NCBI GenBank assembly: GCA_013816265.1
Contig: JACDES010000013.1
Coordinates: 1 to 40,723, forward strand
Direction of reading: 5' to 3'
DNA from: Parachlamydiaceae bacterium
GTDB lineage: Bacteria > Chlamydiota > Chlamydiia > Chlamydiales > Parachlamydiaceae
Length of the DNA: 40,723 nucleotides
Shown here: positions 1 through 7,403 of the stretch, in pieces
Layout: each line of letters begins with the position of its first letter
Position numbering within the stretch: position 1 is the stretch's first letter
Notes under the pieces: generated by a model
What the model saw: only the letters and a program-made list of their open reading frames with translations
Databases searched by the model: none
What the model was told of the DNA's origin: nothing
Made by a program: the position numbers and the translations under genes

Positions 1-1407
1 GTTTTACCTATTTTTAGACCTTCGAGAGATGTTTTATTGCTAGTTTTAAATCATCTGAATGCTAGCGACTTAGGGAATCTTTGTGCGACTTGTCATCACT
101 TAAGGGGCAGAATTCAAACGGAAGATACCTTATGGATGAAAATAGCCAATCGTGAATTAAATATTCAAAGTGTCTTTGCAAAAGAATCTTGGAGAGACAC
201 TGTTGTCACCAGAAAACAGTGGGAGAAAAATATATTCCAAGAAAAGAAAATTTCTGAGCCCCTAAATTTAATGGGATCATTTTACCGCGAACCCTTTAAA
301 TATTTATATGGTTGGTCGTCAACAACACCCAAAATCATAGATTTAAAAAATGCAAACGTAACTAGTGGTGCTAATCTTTTTTGGGAAAAATTTTCCTTAC
401 GTTTTTATGATGGACAACGAGCAGTTCTTCTTGAAACTATTAGAACAGAAATCGATCCCGAAACGGATGAAGAAATAGATATTTTAAATTCTGCAGGTCA
501 AGAGGCTTGCAACTCTGAAGTGACGTTGATAGACAACAAGGGTAAAAAAATTGGTAATTTTCACATTCTTCTACATCCCTCATCTTACGAAATCTTGTTA
601 ATAGATAATAAAATAATTATCCAAAACAACCGAACATTGTTGATTTCTTCCCACGAAATTCCAAAAGCTGGCATTAAAATCCCCTTTAGTGATTTTGCTC
701 CTATGGTTGTAGGAATCATCATTGAAAATACAGACTCTAAATTGGTTTTTTGTCAGAAATTTGCAACTGGGATATGGGATCATCATCAAAAGACCACTAC
801 TGAATTTTTAAAAACCCCAACAATTGTTAATGTAAAATATCAAACAATTGTTCAAGATATATTAGTTCAAGTCACATTTGATCAACAATTAATTGGTTAT
901 AAAAAAGAAGAGGTCGAACAAGAGAATGGATCTAAGCTTTTGCAATGGAAAGAGATTTGGCGAAAAGAAAATCCAAATTTCAACCACATAAAAGCTGCAA
1001 ACGATAAAAGCCACTATTTCTTAGCAGATAACAATCAATTTACAAATGAATTTGAATTGTATGATGCCCGTACTGGAGAGTCAATAAGAAAGATGAAACT
1101 AGACATTAAGAAATACACTATAAAGGATCCCGCTTCAATTTATCATCACAATTTACTTACCTATATAAATCGGAAAAATGAGACTGTTATACGTGATTTC
1201 TCACCTCGAAAATTATTAAAAATTAGAGATCCGAATGCGAGCAAAATTGAAATATGTAAAGATAAAATCAAACTAAAACTAAATTCGTACAGTTTGACAA
1301 AAAAAATCACTATTTGCTGCATTGCATTTTTTGCAATTGGAGCTCTCGTTAAGTTCTTTTATCAGCAAAGGATGCCCATAAATTTATCAAAAATATTTGG
1401 AAAATGA
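1..1407 (+). CDS. F-box protein with C-terminal membrane anchor (5' end outside window)
   Basis: The reading frame is open from base 1, so the start lies upstream of the window. The TTG at 37 is only an internal codon, because the frame before it (LPIFRPSRDVLLLVLNHL) completes an F-box-like motif. The F-box therefore spans about codons 2-45: a Leu-Pro start, then VLNHL, DLGNLCATCHHLRG and the downstream Trp. F-box domains bind SKP1 in eukaryotic SCF ubiquitin ligases, and in amoeba-associated bacteria they occur in secreted host-directed proteins. The middle 350 residues match nothing I recognise. A hydrophobic segment (KKITICCIAFFAIGALVKFF) near the C-terminus looks like a tail anchor. The stop overlaps the next gene's ATG (ATGA), so the two are translationally coupled. 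The F-box call is fairly sure; host ubiquitin interference is inferred. Confidence 0.7.
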   Translation, partial: VLPIFRPSRDVLLLVLNHLNASDLGNLCATCHHLRGRIQTEDTLWMKIANRELNIQSVFAKESWRDTVVTRKQWEKNIFQEKKISEPLNLMGSFYREPFKYLYGWSSTTPKIIDLKNANVTSGANLFWEKFSLRFYDGQRAVLLETIRTEIDPETDEEIDILNSAGQEACNSEVTLIDNKGKKIGNFHILLHPSSYEILLIDNKIIIQNNRTLLISSHEIPKAGIKIPFSDFAPMVVGIIIENTDSKLVFCQKFATGIWDHHQKTTTEFLKTPTIVNVKYQTIVQDILVQVTFDQQLIGYKKEEVEQENGSKLLQWKEIWRKENPNFNHIKAANDKSHYFLADNNQFTNEFELYDARTGESIRKMKLDIKKYTIKDPASIYHHNLLTYINRKNETVIRDFSPRKLLKIRDPNASKIEICKDKIKLKLNSYSLTKKITICCIAFFAIGALVKFFYQQRMPINLSKIFGK

Positions 1408-2432
1408 TGAAACTATTTTTATGTCTATTTTTATCCATTCTTGGGTCTATTCACAGCGGTTTATTTGCAGCAACCCCCTTTGAAAATAAGGTTTACATCG
1501 CCAATCGGGACAGTAAAACCATTTCTGTTTACGACTCCGCTCTAGAAAAAGTTGTCAATACACTCCCTCTTAAAAAGGCACCTGAAAAATTAGGGCTCAC
1601 ACCTAATGGAAAGTCCTTGTTTGTCTTAAATGATTACAGCGTATCAATTATTTCCACAGATCCCAAAGCAATGAAGGTTTTAAAGACGATTGATACTTTT
1701 AAAAATTCAAGGATTGGTCGTCCTATAGCGATAGCCTTTAGTTTGGATGGTTCTGCAGCATATATACTATGTAATCAAAACCAAGATACAAAAGTAGAAT
1801 TGCTTCTCTTAAACACTTCCACAAATGAAATTACTAATTCTCAAACCATATTTAATTTCTTGGGAAGGAAAACAACAGCTATTGACTTTATTGTATCGAA
1901 GGATGGCAAAATTGCTTATATTTTATACACTATAGAAAAAAATTCAGCGATTGTTGCTATCGAATTAGCTAAAAATAAACAACGATGGATTAAATCCCTT
2001 AATCTATCAGATCCATGTTCCTTGGTTTTAACCGCGGATGGCTCAAAAATATATACTTCTGGAAAAACGAGTTATTATAGCGGTACACTATCGACAATAA
2101 ATACAAGTGATGGAACGAATAAAACTATACAAAATCCCCATCACTTAAAAAGCTTTGCAGCGAATTTAAACCAAAAAATAGCTACTATTTACGCAAATTC
2201 TGCATCAACAATTTCAATTATTGATACATCCAGCAATCAATGTAATAAAACTGGGATAAAAGGTGTCTTCTCTGCAATAGCGTTAAATAAAGAGGGATCC
2301 AAATTATACGTGGCCAATCCCAAGGAATCAAAAGTATTCGTTTACATGATCGACTTTCCATATATGGAGTTATTTTCGACTTTTTCAGTAGATGAAAATC
2401 CTGTTGATATCGTTGTTGGGCCAGAGATGTGA
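1404..2432 (+). CDS. Exported YVTN-type beta-propeller protein
   Basis: A 342-residue protein with a clear signal peptide (MMKLFLCLFLSILGSIHSGLFA). It then has repeated blades of the kind 'VYIANRDSKTISVYDS', 'GLTPNGKSLFVLND', 'AFSLDGSAAYILC', 'LTADGSKIYTSG' and 'ALNKEGSKLYVANP'. This is the YVTN/SMP-30-like beta-propeller pattern, with about six or seven blades. Such proteins are periplasmic or surface scaffolds, sometimes lactonase-like; no catalytic site is evident here. It overlaps the F-box gene by four bases, so both are probably made from one mRNA. Operon membership suggests an envelope role next to a membrane-anchored F-box protein, but its actual function is unknown. Confidence 0.7.
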   Translation: MMKLFLCLFLSILGSIHSGLFAATPFENKVYIANRDSKTISVYDSALEKVVNTLPLKKAPEKLGLTPNGKSLFVLNDYSVSIISTDPKAMKVLKTIDTFKNSRIGRPIAIAFSLDGSAAYILCNQNQDTKVELLLLNTSTNEITNSQTIFNFLGRKTTAIDFIVSKDGKIAYILYTIEKNSAIVAIELAKNKQRWIKSLNLSDPCSLVLTADGSKIYTSGKTSYYSGTLSTINTSDGTNKTIQNPHHLKSFAANLNQKIATIYANSASTISIIDTSSNQCNKTGIKGVFSAIALNKEGSKLYVANPKESKVFVYMIDFPYMELFSTFSVDENPVDIVVGPEM

Positions 2433-2569
2433 CGTTAAATAATTAAACACCAATAGCATCCACACTTTTGGAGTGCGATCGCATGCAACCGCTGCAATCG
2501 GCATCAAAGTATTCTATAATACATAAAATCAGTTTATTTAATGGAAAATTGCAAAATTGGCGGTTTAAA

Positions 2570-2673
2570 AAAGCGAAAGAGGACTTTCGCACTCCAAACG
2601 CTTTGCGTAGCAGAAAATTGATCTTTTTGATGTTTCGCGTAGCGTTTGGAGTGCGAAAGGCCTCTTTCGCTTT
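2570..2673. repeat. Large inverted-repeat hairpin element (GCGAAAG family, full copy)
   Basis: Two 38-base arms (2570-2607 and 2636-2673) are inverted copies of each other with about three mismatches, separated by 28 bases. Each arm contains AAAGCGAAAGAGG then CTTTCGCACTCCAAACGC. The arm recurs at 40651-40688. A fragment (TTTGGAGTGCG) also lies just upstream near 2467. It is probably a non-autonomous repeat, and it may terminate transcription between the convergent genes at 2432 and 2695. Confidence 0.8.
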
Positions 2674-2694
2674 CATTTTGATATCGATAACTAT

Positions 2695-3117
2695 TTACTT
2701 CAGCTTTGCAGAAACAGAAATTTCGGCCTTAAACAACTTTGAAACAGGACACCCTTTCTCAGCTGCTTTAACTGCTGCATTAAACTTATCTTTATTTGCT
2801 CCTGGTATATCGGCAACAAGATCGATGTGACTTTTTGTGATTCCAAATCCATCAGAGACTTTCTCCAAACTGATCGTAGCTGTTGCTTCTAGTTTATTTG
2901 GAACCATACCCGCATTACCAAGTTCGTTCGAGAGAGCCATCGCAAAACATCCAGCATGTGCAGCAGCAAGAAGTTCTTCTGGATTTGTTCCAATACCATT
3001 TTCAAAACGTGTCGTGAATGAATACTGTGCTTGCTTAAGGACTCCACTTTCGGTAGAAATTGTCCCTTTACCATCTTTCAAGCCCCCTTGCCATATAGCT
3101 GTAGCCTTGCGTCCCAT
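2695..3117 (-). CDS. OsmC/Ohr-family peroxiredoxin
   Basis: This 140-residue cytosolic thiol peroxidase reduces organic hydroperoxides. The two family cysteines are present: Cys57 in NPEELLAAAHAGCFAMALS (peroxidatic) and Cys123 in KGCPVSKLF (resolving). Length and motif spacing match the OsmC subfamily (MGRKATAIWQGGLKDGKG start). The ATG is preceded by a good ribosome site (AAGGAG, seven bases upstream). It stands alone, convergent with the beta-propeller gene across the large hairpin repeat. Oxidative-stress defence fits an intracellular lifestyle and the oxidase-rich block downstream. Confidence 0.92.
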   Translation of the reverse strand: MGRKATAIWQGGLKDGKGTISTESGVLKQAQYSFTTRFENGIGTNPEELLAAAHAGCFAMALSNELGNAGMVPNKLEATATISLEKVSDGFGITKSHIDLVADIPGANKDKFNAAVKAAEKGCPVSKLFKAEISVSAKLK

Positions 3118-3272
3118 AACTTACTCCTTATGTTGATATTGTCCTCTATTCATGGAAGTTATACATGTTAGAGCAGAGATTTTGCAAGAAATTGTTTATA
3201 CCAGCATCTATTTTAAGAAAGATTCCCTGTGTTAGGCCTGAAAGGCCGGCATGAAATAGCCCAGGTCGCAGC

Positions 3273-3578
3273 CTATGTCCCTAGCTGTAACATCGTCCTA
3301 GCCATCTCTCTTTGAATGAGGTGTGATAAATCGATATTACCATCATAGTTGGAGTCGCTACCATTTTCATCTTCGTTTAAAGACATTTTTTCAATAGTGG
3401 TGGATGAACTCGCTGATGAACTTTCGGAAACCAGGGAGAGTTGTGGTTAATCTGTTCGTTGTTTTTTAGCGGGATTAGAATCAACATCACTATTTCCTTC
3501 TTCATAATCACCAAACTTTCTTTTTACCCCTGTTCTAATAGTAGCAGAGTCGTCAGAAGATGCAATTTTTTGATATAA
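3273..3578 (-). pseudogene. Decayed C-terminal fragment of a paralogue of the Myb/NLS protein
   Basis: The minus strand reads, without a start codon, ...GVKRKFGDYEEGNSDVDSN then PAKKQRTD, an in-frame TAA, then PQLSLVSESSSASSSTTIEK and onward to a TAG at 3273. The layout parallels residues 350-400 of the intact protein at 5305-7011: GKRTFDDFSDN, then PAKRARTESPPHSPVSTGSS. Shared elements are the K-R-x-F-x-D motif, acidic stretch, Pro-Ala-Lys-(Arg/Lys)-x-Arg-Thr basic cluster and Ser-rich tail. I infer a dead duplicate whose N-terminal DNA-binding part is lost. The similarity is judged by eye. Confidence 0.6.
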
Positions 3579-3708
3579 TTAAAACACGAGACAGTTTATT
3601 TTATTAAAAATTAACTTTTACCAAACAAACAAAAACATTTATCACTAATCCTATTTTCATCTATTATTTAATCAACAAATTAAACTGAATAATTATAAGG
3701 AAAGATTT

Positions 3709-5163
3709 ATGAGTTTTAATTCTACATATAGTTTGGATGCAAATCGTCAAATTCTAGAAAATATCGCAAAATTTGGTATAGCATCTCCTCAACATTTACA
3801 CGATCAAGGAATCAAGGGATTTAGTTCTGAAGATCAGCACACAAAGCTCTCAAAACAAATACATTTGAATGCATCCGGACATGATAGCTTAAATGAGCCT
3901 GAGGTTGCCCATTATTTTATAAAAAATCCTGCTGCTGGATTAAATCAGATTTTATTAGAAAGACCTTCAAATTCTACTCATCCTCAATATACATTCGGAG
4001 TTACAAAAAAAACTGCAAAAATAGCTTCAGAAAGGCTCAACAACGGTGTGTTGTTTGTAGTCGATCCAGATAAAATTTCAGATTCTGACAAAAAAAAATT
4101 AAATAAATGGTTTTTGCTAGGTGGTCAACAAAATAAAAATAAGCATTGGGGAGAAGCAATATTGACTGGTCCTATTTCTCCAAGTGCGTTGAAGACAGCA
4201 TTTGTTCCAGAAAATTTGACAGCTTTATTTAAATCTGTTTTTCCACAGGTTGAATGTATTCCGATGCAAAATTCAACTATTCAGACCATGTATTTCGCTT
4301 CATATGCATTAAAGACTTCTGTGAAAAATAGTGTATTACTTTCATTAGGTTTTGAAGATCACGGTATTACTTGCAAGGATCTTGAATGCACATCTCCAGA
4401 TTTTGATACAACGCTAGCTAAATACATGAAACAATTTATGGAAATAAATAAAAAAGATAAAAAAGCTCTTCTATGTCACGTCGTACGTTTAGTGGCGCCT
4501 TCCGATGAAGAATTTCCCAAATTAGGTATAGACAGACTTTTCAAGGAAATAGAAAATTCTTCAGTTGAAGCTCCACCAAAGCTAGTTGAACCAAAAATGG
4601 TAGAGCTGCCCCAAGCAACAGTAACAGTAGTTGAAGTAGCCAAAGAGATAATAGCCACTGAAAAACCAGTTACTGCAGACAATTCAAAAGAAATAGAGAA
4701 GGTTGTACTCACGCTCCAAGATCCTGTAGAACCGGTTCTAAAAAAAGTTAAAGATGATGAACTTTTATCCAATATTGAAATGTTATTGAGCAGATCCCCA
4801 TCAATTAATTATGATCTTGGTGGTTCCCAATGGAAAATTGTACTTAATAAAATTGATATCGTTGATAAGCCCCAAGAAAAAGATGAAACGTCGGCAAAAG
4901 AATCAGTACAGCAAGCGACCGATCAACCTCAGGTAGTTGTTAAAAATGAAGTTGCTACGGAAAAAACAGCAACTGAAAATAATATTGAAACAACTCCACA
5001 AAAAACAAGTCTCAAAAAGAAGGACATAAAAGTCGTTAATGAACATTGTTCTTTCTTCCCAGCTATTTTTTTTGCTAGAAGAATAAAATGGTTAATTATA
5101 CCTCTCATACTTATGATAGGTATTTTTGCACGTCTTTATTCTAAAAATAATCAAATTAAATAG
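3709..5163 (+). CDS. Unknown protein with acidic/Lys-rich linker and C-terminal membrane segment
   Basis: A 484-residue protein of unrecognised family. Residues 1-265 look globular. Residues 280-450 are a low-complexity Val/Glu/Lys/Thr-rich linker (for example VVEVAKEIIATEKPVTADNS). Residues about 459-478 (RRIKWLIIPLILMIGIFARL) are a single membrane segment with only a short basic tail, that is, tail-anchored topology. The ATG has AAGGAAAG upstream. The same architecture, a soluble domain followed by one C-terminal helix, is seen in the F-box protein at the start of the window. That suggests membrane-docked effectors or inclusion-type proteins, which is an inference. No catalytic motif was seen. 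Confidence 0.65.
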   Translation: MSFNSTYSLDANRQILENIAKFGIASPQHLHDQGIKGFSSEDQHTKLSKQIHLNASGHDSLNEPEVAHYFIKNPAAGLNQILLERPSNSTHPQYTFGVTKKTAKIASERLNNGVLFVVDPDKISDSDKKKLNKWFLLGGQQNKNKHWGEAILTGPISPSALKTAFVPENLTALFKSVFPQVECIPMQNSTIQTMYFASYALKTSVKNSVLLSLGFEDHGITCKDLECTSPDFDTTLAKYMKQFMEINKKDKKALLCHVVRLVAPSDEEFPKLGIDRLFKEIENSSVEAPPKLVEPKMVELPQATVTVVEVAKEIIATEKPVTADNSKEIEKVVLTLQDPVEPVLKKVKDDELLSNIEMLLSRSPSINYDLGGSQWKIVLNKIDIVDKPQEKDETSAKESVQQATDQPQVVVKNEVATEKTATENNIETTPQKTSLKKKDIKVVNEHCSFFPAIFFARRIKWLIIPLILMIGIFARLYSKNNQIK

Positions 5164-5176
5164 CTTCTAAGAATCT

Positions 5177-5208
5177 CCAAATGCTATCAATTCATTTTTA
5201 GCATTTGG
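5177..5208. terminator. Candidate intergenic hairpin between convergent genes
   Basis: CCAAATGCTA (5177-5186) pairs perfectly with TAGCATTTGG (5199-5208) across a 12-base loop. It lies 14 bases after the stop of the anchored protein and before the convergent Myb-like gene. No T-run follows on either strand, so it may only be a stabilising or weak terminator structure. Confidence 0.45.
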
Positions 5209-5259
5209 ATCATCAGTTCCCAATTTTCACACTTGTCGCCTTAATTAAAATATATCAAT

Positions 5260-5288
5260 AATGAAAGCGAAAGAGTGCTTTCGTCATT
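5260..5288. repeat. Short hairpin of the GCGAAAG family
   Basis: AATGA-AAG-CGAAAG / AGTG / CTTTCG-TCATT forms a stem with a three-base bulge. It lies just downstream of the minus-strand gene that ends at 5305 and may help end its transcript. It shares the CGAAAG/CTTTCG core with the hairpins at 2570, 13360, 15700, 28707 and 40651. Confidence 0.6.
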
Positions 5289-5304
5289 TCAATCATAGAT
5301 TAAA

Positions 5305-7011
5305 TTAAGATATTCTACCGATCTTTAACATATTGAAAGCTATTACTTGCTCAAGTGTCATAGGCGCTGCATCAGGTTGATCGAATGGAGCCATAACAGG
5401 TTGGGCTACGCTAATTATATGGCCAATAGACATTGGCTGTGGTCCCATAATAGGTACAAAAGGATGAGAGCTCATTTTATATCCAAAATTTGTTTGTTGT
5501 ACTCCTGGCATTGGCTGCGGCCCCATCATGCCGGCTCCAGAGGGAACGGTACTCTGTCTATTTCCTAAAATTGTTGCTGTTTCAATTGACATTGGCTGCA
5601 GTCCCATGTTCCCAGCTATAGAAGAAGGGGCACTTACAGACCTTGAATGATCAATTGACATTGGCTGTGGTCCCATACTGCCAGCTCCAAAAGGAGGAGT
5701 ACTGCTACTTTGTGCTACACCTCTTGGTCGTGCAATTAATTTAGGTTGCAAAACAATACCCGAAGCTGAACCAAACTGCGATGGAGCAAAAGCCATATCT
5801 CTTTTTTCCATTGAAGAAATGCTACCAAACGAAGAAGAACCTGATGATCCAGTACTCACTGGTGAGTGCGGAGGAGATTCTGTACGGGCTCTTTTAGCTG
5901 GTCCATTACCTTGCTCAATATCATTTTGATTATCGCTAAAATCATCAAATGTTCTTTTACCTATCATTTTTGTTACTTTGGTACCAGATATAATCTTTTT
6001 TCTTCTTTCTTCAATATTTTCACCAGGTTCATTATTGTCACTTAATTCCCATCTTTTTATTGTTTCATTATATTTAATTTGCTCATTTTTTCTTAAACGC
6101 CCAAACCTCACTTGGCAAGCATTACCGGAATCTCTTTTAAAAATTAGTTTTTCTATCGTATTCCATCGAACCTTTATTGGGAATGCAGTTTTTACAATAC
6201 TTTCAGCATTTTCACCTTTCTTAGATTTCTTAAGTTTAGGTTTTCGAAATTCGACACTATATTTTGAAACATCGTCAAGTAGTATTTGGATTTCTGAAGG
6301 CGTCCAAGGCATTCCCCTAGAAGGAATTGATTTTTGTCCAGGCAATATCGTTCTGTCTATTACTGCCGCTAGGGGTTGTTCTGTTGCAACTTTTGCTGGA
6401 GCTGCTGTTGCAGCTTGTGATGCCCGCATCATTTGTTTTGCTTGCATGACTGGTTTTTCTTGTTTAGGCTCATTATTTTGTGGAAATAAATAGATCTTTA
6501 GAATATCTCCAAGGGGATGTTTATCATTAATCGCAATAACATTATCTTTATATTTTGCAACATATTTCTGTGAAATACCTGCCGTTGCTTCCTCGAAGGT
6601 TTTCTTGCTGACTGTACTAGAAAATATAAGACCTAATATAGAAGCTTCCCAATCAAAATCGGAGGCTCCTTCAACAACTGTAGTGGTTTCATTAAATTGG
6701 GGAAGTTGATAAATTCGGTCCCTTAATTTCTCTAAACCATCTGATTTATTCAATGTAATAAATCCCCTTCTAATTGAGCTTAATTGTTTTACAGCTTCTG
6801 CTGGTAATATAGACAATGCACTAGGTAGGGTTATTTCTGAAGGCAACTTTCGCTGTGTTTTAAAAATGATCCCAACAAGTTCGCTTGTCAATTCTCGTGG
6901 TATTTTTAAACCGGGTTTTACTTGATCCCCAGCTGATTGTAAAGGCGATGATGAAGAACTACCAGCTCCTGCGCCGGCTAGTGAAAATGTAAATGAAGAA
7001 ACAGATGTCAT
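5305..7011 (-). CDS. Myb/SANT-like protein with NLS-like clusters and MGPQPMSI repeats; candidate nucleomodulin
   Basis: This 568-residue protein starts with a Ser/Gly/Ala-rich N-terminus typical of secreted effectors, without a signal peptide. Residues 235-310 resemble a Myb/SANT-type helical DNA-binding domain: MPWTPSEIQILLDDVSKY, then RWNTIEKLIFKRD, then ACQVRFGRLRKN. Spaced aromatics are W236, W283 and F303, with a basic insertion (KPKLKKSKK, 257-265) between the first two. A second basic cluster, GPAKRARTE (370-378), resembles a monopartite nuclear-localisation signal. The C-terminal 130 residues carry four copies of M-G-(P/L)-Q-P-M (446, 469, 496, 522). The ATG has AAGGAAA upstream. A decayed paralogue lies at 3273-3578. 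Host nuclear activity is inferred. The Myb call rests on aromatic spacing and could be wrong. Confidence 0.6.
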   Translation of the reverse strand: MTSVSSFTFSLAGAGAGSSSSSPLQSAGDQVKPGLKIPRELTSELVGIIFKTQRKLPSEITLPSALSILPAEAVKQLSSIRRGFITLNKSDGLEKLRDRIYQLPQFNETTTVVEGASDFDWEASILGLIFSSTVSKKTFEEATAGISQKYVAKYKDNVIAINDKHPLGDILKIYLFPQNNEPKQEKPVMQAKQMMRASQAATAAPAKVATEQPLAAVIDRTILPGQKSIPSRGMPWTPSEIQILLDDVSKYSVEFRKPKLKKSKKGENAESIVKTAFPIKVRWNTIEKLIFKRDSGNACQVRFGRLRKNEQIKYNETIKRWELSDNNEPGENIEERRKKIISGTKVTKMIGKRTFDDFSDNQNDIEQGNGPAKRARTESPPHSPVSTGSSGSSSFGSISSMEKRDMAFAPSQFGSASGIVLQPKLIARPRGVAQSSSTPPFGAGSMGPQPMSIDHSRSVSAPSSIAGNMGLQPMSIETATILGNRQSTVPSGAGMMGPQPMPGVQQTNFGYKMSSHPFVPIMGPQPMSIGHIISVAQPVMAPFDQPDAAPMTLEQVIAFNMLKIGRIS

Positions 7012-7110
7012 AAGATTTCCTTAATGTAAAATTTATTAATTTGATGATAATGTAGTAGGCTTGAATTAATTTCAGATTAAGTGATTGTTAAGATTTAACA
7101 AAAAAGAGGA

Positions 7111-7153
7111 AAAGGACGAATAGGACCTAAACGACCTTAACGACCTAAACGAC
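7111..7153 (+). repeat. Solo 9-bp phased (G/C)GAC array, copy A
   Basis: GGAC or CGAC tetramers start at 7114, 7123, 7132, 7141 and 7150, an exact 9-base period. Units read GGACGAATA, GGACCTAAA, CGACCTTAA, CGACCTAAA and CGAC. The same nonamers flank the four-helix gene at 8643-9194. This array lies in the 392-base gap between two divergent genes, whose remaining sequence is AT-rich and holds nothing else that I can identify. Confidence 0.85.
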
Positions 7154-7403
7154 TAATGTAACTAAAGTATATTTTGTTACAAAAATTGAACTAATTATTG
7201 ATTTAATTATCTTCGGGATAATCTCATAAATGAGTGGGTAGTAAAATGAATGATTGTTGTTTTACTTCAATCACTGCATCCGCAGTTATTGAAGCTAATT
7301 GATTCAAAAAATTAAATATATACAAATAAATTTAAACTTGTTAATATTAATTATATAGAGATGTGTTATTAGAATATCTATTATTAATTAATATGGGGGT
7401 TAT

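Noticed and set aside
2475..2482. GCGATCGC palindrome (HIP1-like site)
   Set aside because: A single occurrence adjoining the repeat family; no evidence of a cyanobacterial-type function.
2443..2830. ORFs across the inverted repeat on both strands
   Set aside because: Both are translations of the palindromic repeat arms, with no independent support.
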